Of a stretch of 64,000 bases of DNA, positions 1 through 11,095 are shown piece after piece. Every line of letters begins with the position of its first letter. Position 1 is the stretch's first letter. Where the stretch lies: the NCBI RefSeq assembly GCF_002015045.1, contig NZ_MUXX01000012.1, positions 438,097 to 502,096 on the forward strand. Direction: 5' to 3'. This stretch comes from Haemophilus paraphrohaemolyticus (GTDB lineage: Bacteria; Pseudomonadota; Gammaproteobacteria; Enterobacterales; Pasteurellaceae). Made by a program: the position numbers and the translations under genes. The notes beneath the pieces are model-generated. The model saw only the letters and a list, made by a program, of their open reading frames with translations, had not been told where the DNA came from and searched no databases.

Positions 1-278
1 AGACGAGCTACTAATGTTTCGCTTTCAGATGGACGACCTTCACGTTTGAAGAAACCACCAGGAATACGACCTGCTGCGTAAGTACGCTCTTGGTAATCAA
101 CGGTTAAAGGGAAGAAATCTTGACCTTCTTTAACGTCTTTTTTTGCTACAACGGTTACGAAAACAGTTGTGTCGTCCATACTCGCCATTACAGCTGCAGT
201 TGCTTGGCGTGCGATTGCACCTGTTTCTAAGGTCACAGTGTGCTGACCATATTTAAATTGTCTAACAATTGGAGTCAT
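1..278 (-). CDS. pnp: Polynucleotide phosphorylase, N-terminal part (cut by window edge)
   Basis: Reads leftward off the window; the first 92 residues are visible, starting [20 protein letters not shown]. These match the first RNase PH-like domain of PNPase, the 3'-to-5' phosphorolytic exoribonuclease of the RNA degradosome, including the conserved segment with [18 protein letters not shown] near residues 69-86. The start is the ATG read from 278; an AGGAT ribosome-binding sequence lies just upstream. It is divergent from parC, which starts 320 bases away. The rest of the gene, including the KH and S1 RNA-binding domains, is outside the window. Confidence 0.95.
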   Translation of the reverse strand, partial: MTPIVRQFKYGQHTVTLETGAIARQATAAVMASMDDTTVFVTVVAKKDVKEGQDFFPLTVDYQERTYAAGRIPGGFFKREGRPSESETLVAR

Positions 279-597
279 AACTAAATCCTTACATTTTGAT
301 TAAAATTTAGTTTTATTTCTTACAAATTGCGACTAGCAAAAACGATTTCGTCCATTTTTAAATAAACGCTAAACAAATCGCTTTTGATAGCCGCCTCTAC
401 AAATCGGAAATAAAACGTTCGCATTATACAGCCTTTTTCACACAAAATCGCCTACTATTTTTGCTTTTTATAAAATTCCTCAGCATCTCATCATTTCGCA
501 AAGGGGAATGAAAAAACGAGCGCTTGTTTATTTTAAGTGGACAAATATCCACAGATCATAGAAAATAAAACGTTTTTTGTAATCAATCATAAAAGTT
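279..597. other. Intergenic region between divergent pnp and parC
   Basis: About 320 AT-rich bases with no open frame that looks coding. It must hold both divergent promoters. No obvious Shine-Dalgarno sequence precedes the parC ATG, so parC may be weakly translated or start in a nearly leaderless context. I see no riboswitch or strong hairpin here. PNPase mRNA leaders are autoregulated in enterobacteria, but I cannot show that structure in this sequence. Confidence 0.5.
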
Positions 598-2841
598 ATG
601 AGCAATACCATTATCAATTACGAAGGCGTTGAACAAATGCCAATTAAGCGTTTTACTGAAGACGCTTACCTCAATTATTCAATGTATGTGATTATGGACA
701 GGGCGTTGCCATTTATTGGCGATGGTTTAAAACCCGTACAACGTCGCATTATCTATGCTATGTCTGAATTAGGCTTAAATGCCAATGCAAAATATGCCAA
801 AGCAGCTCGCACCGTGGGTGATGTATTAGGTAAATTCCACCCACACGGTGACTCTGCTTGCTATGGTGCAATGGTGGGAATGGCTCAAGATTTCACCTTC
901 CGCTATCCGCTAATTGATGGTCAAGGAAACTGGGGTAGCTTAGAAGACGATGCCGCAGCATATCGTTATACAGAAGCACGCTTAACCAAATTCTCGTCCA
1001 TTTTACTTTCTGAAATTGATCAAGGCACGGTAGATTTCAAACCGAATTTTGACGGTTCAAAAATCGAACCTGTAACCTTCCCTTCTCGCTTGCCACATAT
1101 TTTATTGAATGGCTCAACAGGGATTGCCGTTGGGATGGCAACCGACATTCCTCCTCACAATATTAATGAATTGGCGAATGCCTGTGTGATGTTGTTGGAT
1201 AATCCAAATGCAACATTAGCGGATATCTTAAGTGTGGTGCGAGGTCCTGACTACCCAACGCTAGCAGAAATTATCACGCCGAAGGCGGAAATAGCAAAAA
1301 TCTACGAACAAGGACGTGGCTCAATCAAAGCCCGTGCGGTTTGGCAAAAAGAAGATGGCAAAATTGTAATTAACGCACTGCCATATCAAACCTCGCCATC
1401 AAAAATCATTGAGCAAATTGCTGCTCAAATGAAGAACAAAAAACTGCCAATGGTGGATGATGTTCGTGATGAATCAAACCATGAAAACCCAATTCGGATT
1501 GTGATTATCCCTCGCTCAAATCGCATTGATTTTAATGCATTGATGGATCACCTTTTTGCGACAACTGAGCTCGAAAAAAGCTTCCGTATCAATATGAATA
1601 TGATTGGTTTAGATGGAAAACCTGCAGTGAAAAATCTGCACACTATTCTGACCGAATGGCTGAGCTTCCGCCGTGCAACGGTCACCCGTCGTCTAAATTA
1701 CCGATTAGATAAAATTTTAGACCGCTTGCATATCATTGAAGGCTTAATTATAGCGTTCTTAAACATTAACGAAGTGATTGAGATTATCCGCAATGAAGAT
1801 GAACCTAAAGCCATATTAATGGCTCGTTTTGGGTTAAGCGAAATTCAAACTGATGCGATTTTAAATCTACGCTTACGTAACTTATCCAAACTGGAAGAAA
1901 CCACGCTTAAAGCAGAACAAAATGAACTAGAAAAAGAGCGGGATGAATTGCAAGTTTTATTAGGTTCAGAACGTCGCTTAAATACACTTATTAAAAAAGA
2001 AATTCAAACTGATGCAAAAACATTCGCTTCACCACGCAGTTCAATTTTTGTAGAGCGTGCGGAAGCAAAAGCGATTTCAGAGGCTGATCTCACACCAACC
2101 GAAGATGTTACCGTCATTTTATCGGAAAAAGGTTGGGTACGCTGTGCGAAAGGGCACGACATTGATGTAAAAAGCTTGGCATACCGTGCAGGCGACCAAT
2201 ATCTGGCTCACGCAAGAGGTAGAAGCAATCAACCTGTGGTGTTCTTAGATAGCACAGGACGAGCTTATACGATTGACCCAACCTCACTGCCCTCTGCACG
2301 CTCACAAGGCGAGCCACTTACAAGTAAGATTACCTTGCCAGAAGGTGCAGAAATTCAGCAAGTCTTAATGGGACAACCTACCGAAAATGTCCTGATGGCA
2401 TCCAACTCGGGCTATGGTTTTATTTGTACTTTTGAAGATTTAATCTCTCGTAACAAGGCTGGTAAAGCGGTCATTTCTTTAACCGAAAATGCAAAAACGC
2501 TCCCACCACAACTTGTCTCTCTGGAAGAAAAATGCTCTCTTGTGGCGATCAGTAATGTAGGTAGAATGTTGGTATTCCCATTAAGCGAACTACCGACTCT
2601 TTCCAAAGGCAAAGGAAACAAAATTATCAATATTTCAGCGCAAGCAGCAAAAGCTAGCGAAGAATATTTGGCTCATTTATTATTGCTTAAACCTAATCAA
2701 TCGCTTGTGTTTGTTTCAGGCAAACGCAAAATTACGTTAAAACCTTCAGATATTGAAAAATATCGCGGAGAACGAGCGAGAAAAGGCTCGCAACTTGTTC
2801 GGGGATTGAGTGCGAACTCCACCATTGAAGTAGTCAGTTAG
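598..2841 (+). CDS. parC: DNA topoisomerase IV subunit A
   Basis: Breakage-rejoining subunit of topoisomerase IV, which decatenates daughter chromosomes with ParE. The 747 residues match the usual length of about 750. The N-terminal winged-helix/tower domains include the catalytic tyrosine at Tyr124 (AYRYTEARL) and the conserved [14 protein letters not shown] segment near residues 175-188. C-terminal beta-pinwheel blades fill roughly residues 490-747. In the quinolone-resistance-determining region, [12 protein letters not shown] (81-92) keeps Ser86 (E. coli Ser80) but has Gly90 where E. coli ParC has Glu84. The start at [15 protein letters not shown] agrees with the family start. The gene is convergent with galU and shares its terminator; parE is not in this window. 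Confidence 0.96.
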   Translation: MSNTIINYEGVEQMPIKRFTEDAYLNYSMYVIMDRALPFIGDGLKPVQRRIIYAMSELGLNANAKYAKAARTVGDVLGKFHPHGDSACYGAMVGMAQDFTFRYPLIDGQGNWGSLEDDAAAYRYTEARLTKFSSILLSEIDQGTVDFKPNFDGSKIEPVTFPSRLPHILLNGSTGIAVGMATDIPPHNINELANACVMLLDNPNATLADILSVVRGPDYPTLAEIITPKAEIAKIYEQGRGSIKARAVWQKEDGKIVINALPYQTSPSKIIEQIAAQMKNKKLPMVDDVRDESNHENPIRIVIIPRSNRIDFNALMDHLFATTELEKSFRINMNMIGLDGKPAVKNLHTILTEWLSFRRATVTRRLNYRLDKILDRLHIIEGLIIAFLNINEVIEIIRNEDEPKAILMARFGLSEIQTDAILNLRLRNLSKLEETTLKAEQNELEKERDELQVLLGSERRLNTLIKKEIQTDAKTFASPRSSIFVERAEAKAISEADLTPTEDVTVILSEKGWVRCAKGHDIDVKSLAYRAGDQYLAHARGRSNQPVVFLDSTGRAYTIDPTSLPSARSQGEPLTSKITLPEGAEIQQVLMGQPTENVLMASNSGYGFICTFEDLISRNKAGKAVISLTENAKTLPPQLVSLEEKCSLVAISNVGRMLVFPLSELPTLSKGKGNKIINISAQAAKASEEYLAHLLLLKPNQSLVFVSGKRKITLKPSDIEKYRGERARKGSQLVRGLSANSTIEVVS

Positions 2842-2846
2842 ATAAC

Positions 2847-2877
2847 AAAAAGTGGAATTATAAAAATTCCACTTTTT
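2847..2877. terminator. Bidirectional terminator between parC and galU
   Basis: A perfect 13-base-pair stem (AAAAAGTGGAATT at 2847-2859 with its complement at 2865-2877) has A residues on one side and T residues on the other, so it can stop transcription from both convergent genes. It begins six bases after the parC stop codon and ends eight bases before the galU stop. Confidence 0.85.
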
Positions 2878-2884
2878 CATTTAT

Positions 2885-3772
2885 TTATAATGTTTTCACT
2901 AAATCTTTAAGATATTTTTTGAACGCTTCACCGAATTTATTATGACGCAAGCTATATTCTACAAATGCTTCCATATAGCCAAGTTTATCACCACAATCGA
3001 AGGTTTTACCTGTCATATGGAACGCTTCTACGGTTTCTTGTTCAATTAACATATCAATTGCATCGGTTAATTGAATTTCATCGCCTACACCCGCAGGGGT
3101 TTTTTCTAATAAATCCCAAATACCAGATGAGAATACATAACGACCTACAACAGCTAAGTTAGAAGGTGCATCTTCTTTTGCGGGTTTTTCTACCATTTTT
3201 ACAATTTCTGCTGAACCGCCCGCTGGGATATCAACCCCGTTACAATCAGCCACACCATAGCTGCTCACCTCATCCATTGGCACAGGTGCTACCATTATTT
3301 GGCTATGCCCTGTTTCATTAAAACGTTTGATCATCGCTGCTAAGTTTTCAGTTTTTTGATTGGCGCTAAACTCAGCCAAAATTACGTCAGGTAGCACTAC
3401 TGCAAAAGGTTCGTTTCCTACCACTGCTCTACCACATAAAACAGCGTGTCCTAGCCCTTTCGCATTCCCCTGACGAACATGCATAATAGTTACATCTTTC
3501 GGACAGATAGAACGTACTTCTTCAAGTAATTGACGCTTAACACGTTTTTCTAGCATCGTTTCTAATTCAAACGATGTATCAAAATGGTTTTCGATGGCAT
3601 TTTTTGAAGAGTGAGTCACTAATACAATCTCTTTAATGCCTGCAGCAACACACTCATTAACGATATATTGAATTAACGGTTTATCTGCAATAGTAAGCAT
3701 TTCTTTTGGAATTGCTTTTGTTGCAGGTAACATTCGAGTACCTAAACCAGCGACAGGGATAACAACTTTCAT
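2885..3772 (-). CDS. galU: UTP-glucose-1-phosphate uridylyltransferase
   Basis: Makes UDP-glucose from UTP and glucose-1-phosphate, the sugar donor for lipooligosaccharide, capsule and the Leloir pathway; cytoplasmic. The 295-residue protein has the nucleotide-binding signature [16 protein letters not shown] at residues 4-19 and [16 protein letters not shown] just after it. [21 protein letters not shown] in the second half is typical of GalU. Length agrees with E. coli GalU (302). It is transcribed away from gyrB, with about 230 bases between the two starts, and ends against parC. Confidence 0.95.
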   Translation of the reverse strand: MKVVIPVAGLGTRMLPATKAIPKEMLTIADKPLIQYIVNECVAAGIKEIVLVTHSSKNAIENHFDTSFELETMLEKRVKRQLLEEVRSICPKDVTIMHVRQGNAKGLGHAVLCGRAVVGNEPFAVVLPDVILAEFSANQKTENLAAMIKRFNETGHSQIMVAPVPMDEVSSYGVADCNGVDIPAGGSAEIVKMVEKPAKEDAPSNLAVVGRYVFSSGIWDLLEKTPAGVGDEIQLTDAIDMLIEQETVEAFHMTGKTFDCGDKLGYMEAFVEYSLRHNKFGEAFKKYLKDLVKTL

Positions 3773-3993
3773 TTTTATTCCTTATAAAATACAGAAAAAA
3801 TCCTAAGTAAACTTAATTTACACCTAAGCATAAGATTGTTTTATCTTAGCATATTATTAAACAGTTCTAAAATTCATTTTTACACTGACAAGCGGTACTT
3901 TTTAGTCTATTTTTCACAATTTAACTGAATTTCTGATATAATTCCCCGCAATTTTTAGCTGATTTTTATATCGCTACTCACTTTTTAATTTAG

Positions 3994-6430
<2,437 letters not shown>

Positions 6431-6432
<2 letters not shown>

Positions 6433-6482
6433 TAGGCAGTAAAAGAAAAGCTCATTTCAAAGGAAATGAGCTTTTGCCTATT
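6431..6482. terminator. gyrB terminator
   Basis: Stem AAAAGCTCATTTC at 6446-6458 pairs with GAAATGAGCTTTT at 6463-6475 across a four-base loop. A flanking arm (AATAGGCA / TGCCTATT) extends the inverted repeat outward. It lies directly behind the gyrB stop. Confidence 0.85.
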
Positions 6483-6600
6483 ATGCTAAGAATAAAGAAA
6501 CATGGTAAATCAAATCATCTTCAGCGTTATTTTTGCCATTATTAATGTAATAAAACATTTACCTTCAAAAATAAATTAAATCTGGTCTGATTACACTTCT

Positions 6601-7312
6601 GGAAAATAAACCTATCAACCGTTTACCATTGTCCAACATTACCTTGAGTTCGCCCATTGTAACCCCTAAACTACGGGTAATCGCTTGCATCAGGGTAGGG
6701 GGGCATAACTGAGTTATATTCTTAGGTGCGGAACTTACCCATCAGTAACACTTGGCTAAATTGGGTAAGTACATTTTATGCTTCTGAGGCACCTGCACCA
6801 GAAATAGAAACGGCTTTAGAAATGATCTCCGTCATTTCCGCCACTTGGTACTGGTTAATACCAAGTTCTTTGGCATTTTGAGCAAGAGTCTAATAAACAG
6901 AAGAAACGGCTTGGGTCGATTGTGCTGTTTTCATTGAAATGCTGTACACATCAGACATCGCTTGAGCGTGTTGCAATTCATTCTTGCTCACTAATTTAAG
7001 TTTATTACTTAATTCAGTATGAGATTCTGCAAGTTTAATAAATTTTTTTGCAGCAGATTTTACGCGGTCAATGTTGTCAAATCGAAAATCCCATTTAGCT
7101 GCTTTATTGATATTATTTGCAGCTTTTTCGATATTGCCTAGATATGCCGTGGTTCTATCTGCGAATTGGCGGGCAGATCTTTGTGCTTTATCCATATCCA
7201 AGACAAAATTTTTAGTAAAATGTTGTGTCTGTGTAGTTGATTTAGATAAACTTTGCTGGAATTGCGCAGTTTCTAATGATAACTGGATATTTAATGAACC
7301 TAATGAACTTAT
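6601..7312 (-). pseudogene. Phage tail tape-measure protein, 5' remnant
   Basis: The reverse strand encodes SSLGSLNIQLSLETAQFQQS followed by a long Lys/Asn/Ala-rich helical stretch (DKAQRSARQFADRTTAYLGN...), the look of a long-tailed phage tape-measure N-terminus. The expected ATG after a GGGGA ribosome-binding sequence reads ATA (7310-7312). A TAG (6890-6892) interrupts the frame, the same frame then continues as TLAQNAKELGINQYQVAEMT, and at least two frame changes follow before homology-like pieces such as TLMQAITRSLGVTMGELKVM near 6640-6700. Several independent lesions make this a dead gene. It lies downstream of tail-chaperone remnants, the normal order in lambda-like tail modules. Family assignment is from sequence look and context. 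Confidence 0.75.
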
Positions 7313-7328
7313 ATTTTCCCCACAAAAA

Positions 7329-7355
7329 AGCCGCTAGGTTGAAATCCTAACGGCT
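7329..7355 (-). terminator. Terminator of the membrane-protein cassette
   Basis: Read on the minus strand, AGCCGTTAGG pairs with CCTAGCGGCT across a seven-base loop and is followed by TTTTTT. It sits just after the stop of the 7371-7721 gene and before the tape-measure remnant, so it closes that gene as a separate transcription unit. Confidence 0.8.
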
Positions 7356-7370
7356 CTTAATCTTTAAATT

Positions 7371-7721
7371 TTATACAGATTTGCTTTTTCTCTTTGCTTC
7401 ATCAAAGAGTTCTTTATATATGTCATTGGTTGATTTGACTTTCTCTTCATAGGAAATTTCACGTCCATTCATCAAAGCCCATTTTTGCGAACGTGTTAAA
7501 TTTGGATTTTTCCATATTCTATAAATCCAATAGCCACACAACAGAATGCCGATACCACATACTATTGCTCCCATAAGGTTCACATTCACACCTAAAAGGT
7601 TAGCAAAATAATAAACTAATCCAAATGGTAGGCAGATTAAAACAATGAAAAGCACCAATTTAGCTAAAAATTTTAGTGTATCGCCAAAAATGCCGAAAAA
7701 CTCATATACCTCTTTAAACAT
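7371..7721 (-). CDS. Small membrane protein, moron-like cassette in the prophage remnant
   Basis: Unrecognised 116-residue protein. The start is placed at MFKEVYEFFG (7721) because GGAGGAAG lies six bases upstream; the longer frame has no such signal. After an amphipathic N-terminus there are two strongly hydrophobic segments, about residues 20-42 (LAKLVLFIVLICLPFGLVYY) and 48-68 (NLMGAIVCGIGILLCGYWIY). A charged C-terminal tail of about 45 residues follows (Lys/Glu rich). It lies between the broken tail chaperone and tape-measure genes, yet is itself intact, with its own promoter and terminator. That is the pattern of a phage moron. Possible roles include superinfection exclusion or host-envelope modification, but nothing in the sequence fixes a function. 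Confidence 0.7.
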   Translation of the reverse strand: MFKEVYEFFGIFGDTLKFLAKLVLFIVLICLPFGLVYYFANLLGVNVNLMGAIVCGIGILLCGYWIYRIWKNPNLTRSQKWALMNGREISYEEKVKSTNDIYKELFDEAKRKSKSV

Positions 7722-7743
7722 ATCTTCCTCCCAATTTTCCTTA

Positions 7744-7772
7744 TATATAAGGTAATAAAGAGAAAAGATCAA
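7744..7772 (-). promoter_or_regulatory. Sigma70-like promoter of the membrane-protein cassette
   Basis: On the minus strand TTGATC (7767-7772) and TATATA (7744-7749) are separated by exactly 17 bases. The predicted start of transcription is near 7737, immediately before the GGAGGAAG ribosome-binding sequence of the 7371-7721 gene. Confidence 0.6.
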
Positions 7773-8042
7773 CTATCTTTTCGCCAAATAATCCGCCACG
7801 CCATCACCTTCCTCTTCTTGAGCAAAAAAACGGCATAAATTCGGTGAGTTTTGGTGGCGATTTTTTCGGTTCGCTATTCACGGCTGCCAATAAATAGGCA
7901 ATTTGTGCTGCACGATAATCTTCGCGCCAAAGCCCGAAGGGTTGTTCTTGATAAAATAGTTGATATTCCGTCAAGTGTTCTTCGGGCATTTGTTCAATTT
8001 CTGCCAGCGTTTTCCTAGTGCGAGCGAAAGGGTTAGTTGGAA
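7773..8042 (-). pseudogene. Phage tail assembly chaperone, lambda T-like (DUF4035-like), frameshifted
   Basis: The frame reads ...KTLAEIEQMPEEHLTEYQLF and continues through PFGLWREDYRAAQIAYLLAAVN to LTEFMPFF, the shape of the DUF4035 / lambda gpT tail-assembly family. A run of seven T bases (A7 on the plus strand, 7824-7830) then throws the frame into an early stop at 7804. With six T bases it would continue as AQEEEGDGVADYLAKR and stop at 7773-7775, so this is probably a one-base insertion. Upstream, the frame stays open and overlaps the end of the 8033-8230 frame in a different register, as expected for the G/GT programmed-frameshift pair of tail chaperones. Confidence 0.65.
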
Positions 8043-8230
8043 TTTTCTTCGCTCGCTAAGGCTTTTGGGAGTTCTGTAGCCATTGCTTGATTAAAATCTG
8101 AAATCAATTTTGCATCAAGCTCAGATAATGCTTTCAAGTCATCTAAATTATCCGCATCAAATAACAACACACCTTTTTCATCGCATAAGCGTGAAACCAT
8201 TACAGCTCTAAATCCTTGCGGTGTAAGGTT
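8033..8230 (-). pseudogene. Phage tail assembly chaperone, lambda G-like, N-terminally truncated
   Basis: The reverse strand reads TPQGFRAVMVSRLCDEKGVL, then FDADNLDDLKALSELDAKLI, ending ASEENSN. This looks like the C-terminal half of the short tail-chaperone G protein of siphophages. A TAG lies directly upstream at 8231-8233 and the N-terminal half is missing, so it is a fragment; the only internal ATG (8200) would give 55 residues. Its 3' end overlaps the T-like frame. tRNA-Leu begins 70 bases away, so the prophage end was probably close to the tRNA. Confidence 0.6.
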
Positions 8231-8267
8231 CTAGCGTATGTTGGCGTAAGAAAAAACAAGAAATAAA

Positions 8268-8289
8268 AAAGCCGCTAAAAAGCGGCTTT
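8268..8289 (-). terminator. Terminator behind secG and tRNA-Leu
   Basis: AAAGCCGCT and AGCGGCTTT flank a TTTT loop and, read on the minus strand, are followed by TTTATTT. It ends the secG/tRNA-Leu transcript. Confidence 0.85.
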
Positions 8290-8298
8290 CTTTGTTTT

Positions 8299-8384
8299 TG
8301 GTGCTCTGGGCGAGACTCGAACTCGCACATCCTATGGACACTACCCCCTCAAGATAGCGTGTCTACCAATTCCACCACCAGAGC
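8299..8384 (-). tRNA. tRNA-Leu (anticodon GAG)
   Basis: An 86-base class II tRNA read on the minus strand, starting GCTCTGGTGGTGGAATTGGT and ending in an encoded CCA. The acceptor arm GCTCTGG pairs with CCAGAGC. The anticodon stem CTATC/GGTAG holds the loop TTGAGGG, giving anticodon GAG, which reads CUU and CUC leucine codons. The T arm GTTCGAGTC is canonical and a long variable arm is present. It follows secG, the same neighbourhood as in enterobacteria. Its 3' end faces the prophage remnant, a common integration geometry. Confidence 0.95.
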
Positions 8385-8396
8385 GAAATTTGTATT

Positions 8397-8726
8397 TTAT
8401 TGCGGAATATCATTATTTTGTGTTTTAACTTCCGCTGGTTGTGTAATGTTTTGTTTTACATCACTTAAGTCATCAAATTGACTTGTTGGTTTAGCTTGAT
8501 GAGTGTTGATATTGCCAATAATCAAGCTAATAGCAAAGAAAATTGTTGCTAATACTGCTGTTGTTCTTGATAAGAAGTTTGCAGAGCCAGCTGAACCAAA
8601 TACTGTTCCTGCTGCACCAGCACCAAATGATGCTCCTGCGTCCGCTCCCTTACCTTGTTGCATTAAGATAAAACCAACTAATACAATCGCAACAACAAGA
8701 TAAATAACTGTAAGAATATTTAACAT
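8397..8726 (-). CDS. secG: Preprotein translocase subunit SecG
   Basis: Accessory inner-membrane subunit of the SecYEG channel. The 109 residues contain two membrane helices, about residues 3-21 (NILTVIYLVVAIVLVGFIL) and 54-73 (RTTAVLATIFFAISLIIGNI). Between them is the conserved cytoplasmic loop QQGKGADAGASFGAGAAGTVFGS followed by NFLSR. The tail is hydrophilic, as in gammaproteobacterial SecG. It is followed within 13 bases by tRNA-Leu, so both may share a transcript. Confidence 0.95.
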   Translation of the reverse strand: MLNILTVIYLVVAIVLVGFILMQQGKGADAGASFGAGAAGTVFGSAGSANFLSRTTAVLATIFFAISLIIGNINTHQAKPTSQFDDLSDVKQNITQPAEVKTQNNDIPQ

Positions 8727-8831
8727 TGATACTTCTCTAAATTCCGACGCTAATAAATTGCGATGGCGTGAATATTACTGATTATTCGAATGCTTTGCAA
8801 TAAGAAATTTCACATTGAATTGTCATTTGTT

Positions 8832-10769
8832 CTATTTTTCAACACTTTGCATTTTTTTATTAAAATTCGACCGTTTGTTGCTGTTCGTTTTAGCATATTG
8901 ATAACGCACAGGCGGTGTGATTTTACATAAATCTTGCAATTTATCTCGCTCTGTATGCAATAACGATGGCAATTGTGTCACTAATTCGTGCATAAATTGC
9001 TGGTAGCTTGCCTGTTTTTTGCTAATATCTGTCAGTTGCATTTCCCAATGAGCGGTCATATCAGGAAGTGTGGCTGTTTCAGGCAACGCAAAAATTAAAA
9101 TCCGCCCAGCTTCCGTACTATGTATATTTCGTCCACGTTTAATCAGAAAACCGCGTTTAAACAGCAATTCAATAATGCTGGCTCGGGTTGCTTCTGTACC
9201 CAATCCATCAGTTTCACGAAGCACTTTTTTCAACTGCTTATCTTGTACAAAACGAGCTATTCCCGTCATTGCTGAAAGCAGAGTCGCGTCTGTAAAATAG
9301 CGAGGTGGTTGCGTTTTTTTACTCACAATCTCACCGCTATCACAATGCAAAACTTGCCCTTTTTTCACCACAGGCAGAAGCGGCAACATTACTTCATCGC
9401 TATCTTCTTTGCCAAGCAAACTTTTCCAGCCTGCAGTTAATAGACTGCGTGATGAAGTGCTAAATTTTCCGCCTGCAATTTCAAGCTGAATCTGCCCTTT
9501 GCGATATTCAGCATCTGGGCAAAATTGCATCAAATATTGGCGTGCAATTAGTTGATAAATCCGTTTTTCATTTTCGGTCAGTTGCACATTGCCTTGTCGA
9601 GCAGTCGGAATAATCGCGTGGTGTGCCTCAACTTTCTTATCATTCCAGCAACGATTGCGAATATTAGGTTCAACAGCTTCGGGTTTCTCCGCATATTCAG
9701 GCAGATGATGAGCTATCGCACTCATTACTTTAAAACGATCATTATAATGTTCATTCGGCAAATAACGATTATCAGAACGCGGATAAGTAATCAACTTATG
9801 CGTTTCGTACAATTTCTGACAAATATCCAAAACAGCTTGAGCCGATAAACCAAAACGACGTGCCGCATCAATTTGCAACACGGAAAGCGAATAAGGTAGC
9901 GGAGCGGTTTCTGTTTCGATTTTATCTTGATAATCGGTGACAGTCGCTGGCTGGTCAGTAATGCGTTTGACCACATTTTCAGCTAATCCACGTGAAAGCA
10001 CACGTCCATCTTCGTCTTGATAATCTTCACATGCTTTACTCGGCTGCCATTGGGCTTGAAAGGCTTCACCCGTTTCTGACACTCGAACATTCGCCATCAC
10101 CTCGAAATAATCTTTTGGCACAAAATTTTCGATCTCAAGATCGCGTCGCACAATCAGCCCCAAAACTGGCGTTTGTACTCGCCCGACTGAAAGCACACCT
10201 TTATAGCCTGCCCATCTGCCTTGTAGCGTGTAAGCTCGCGTCATATTGATTCCATAAAGCCAATCTGCACGAGCACGAGCTAGTGCCGAGGTTGCAAGCG
10301 GTATAAAATCGCAGTTATTTTGCAATTTTTCGAGTGCCTTTTTTACCGCATTAGGGTTGAGGTCGCTGACCAAACAACGTTGGATCTGACTACGTTTTTC
10401 TGGCAGAACATTAAGATAGCTAAACACTTCATCTACCAACAGCTGCCCTTCGCGATCGGGGTCTCCCGCGTTCACAAGAACATCTGCTTTTTTGACTAGT
10501 TTTTCGACCACTGTAAGCTGTTTTAATGTTTCCTTTTTCGGCACGAGTTTCCATTGCGTAGGCACAATCGGCAGATGCTCCATCCGCCACATTTTAAACC
10601 GCTCGTCATAGACATCGGGTTCTGCCTGTTCGAGCAAATGACCAATACACCAAGTTACGACATCATTGTCACCACATTGAATATAACCATCACCTCGTTG
10701 ATGCGGTTTAGGCAACACATCAGCAATGGCTCGGGCAAGGCTGGGTTTTTCTGCAAGGAATAATCTCAA
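8832..10769 (-). CDS. topB: DNA topoisomerase III
   Basis: Type IA topoisomerase that decatenates replication intermediates. The 645 residues match E. coli TopB. The TOPRIM domain shows Glu7 (LAEKPSLA) and the acidic motif DPDREGQ at 103-109. The active-site tyrosine is Tyr329 in [32 protein letters not shown] and the zinc-free C-terminus are typical. It lies downstream of dnaB and ycgL with a 13-base gap from ycgL, probably cotranscribed. Confidence 0.95.
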   Translation of the reverse strand: MRLFLAEKPSLARAIADVLPKPHQRGDGYIQCGDNDVVTWCIGHLLEQAEPDVYDERFKMWRMEHLPIVPTQWKLVPKKETLKQLTVVEKLVKKADVLVNAGDPDREGQLLVDEVFSYLNVLPEKRSQIQRCLVSDLNPNAVKKALEKLQNNCDFIPLATSALARARADWLYGINMTRAYTLQGRWAGYKGVLSVGRVQTPVLGLIVRRDLEIENFVPKDYFEVMANVRVSETGEAFQAQWQPSKACEDYQDEDGRVLSRGLAENVVKRITDQPATVTDYQDKIETETAPLPYSLSVLQIDAARRFGLSAQAVLDICQKLYETHKLITYPRSDNRYLPNEHYNDRFKVMSAIAHHLPEYAEKPEAVEPNIRNRCWNDKKVEAHHAIIPTARQGNVQLTENEKRIYQLIARQYLMQFCPDAEYRKGQIQLEIAGGKFSTSSRSLLTAGWKSLLGKEDSDEVMLPLLPVVKKGQVLHCDSGEIVSKKTQPPRYFTDATLLSAMTGIARFVQDKQLKKVLRETDGLGTEATRASIIELLFKRGFLIKRGRNIHSTEAGRILIFALPETATLPDMTAHWEMQLTDISKKQASYQQFMHELVTQLPSLLHTERDKLQDLCKITPPVRYQYAKTNSNKRSNFNKKMQSVEK

Positions 10770-10782
10770 GGGAAAGTCCGTG

Positions 10783-11079
10783 TTAATTTGAGTTTTCTGT
10801 TTGTTTCTCCGCCAAAAATGCCTTCAATAAATTCTCTGGCGGTGGTGGCATTTGTAGATAAAAACCTTGTTGTTCAATGGCTTGTAAAACGTCTTCGTTT
10901 TTCACCCGCTTGAGAGGCTTTTCGCCTGCAAGATTAAATAGCATTACAAATTGTGGCTTGCCGAATTGTTGCATCAAAACCTCAGGCACGGCATCAAATT
11001 GGTCGCGTTTTGCGACATAGAGGAACATTCCATCTTTACGAGAACTGCGATAAATCGCACATAAATTCGCTCTGCTCAT
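10783..11079 (-). CDS. ycgL: YcgL domain protein
   Basis: Small YcgL-family protein of unknown biochemical role, about 98 residues. Family signatures are [38 protein letters not shown] and [15 protein letters not shown]. The start is placed at [11 protein letters not shown] (11079), which has GAGG five bases upstream. Longer starts at 11094 or 11109 would overlap or touch the dnaB end. It sits between dnaB and topB in one run of genes. Confidence 0.85.
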   Translation of the reverse strand: MSRANLCAIYRSSRKDGMFLYVAKRDQFDAVPEVLMQQFGKPQFVMLFNLAGEKPLKRVKNEDVLQAIEQQGFYLQMPPPPENLLKAFLAEKQTENSN

Positions 11080-11095
11080 TTTATCCTCGCTCATC

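Noticed and set aside
6483-6600. A second attachment site for the prophage (duplicate tRNA-Leu 3' end)
   Set aside because: I looked for the tRNA 3' sequence near the far end of the remnant and saw no copy.
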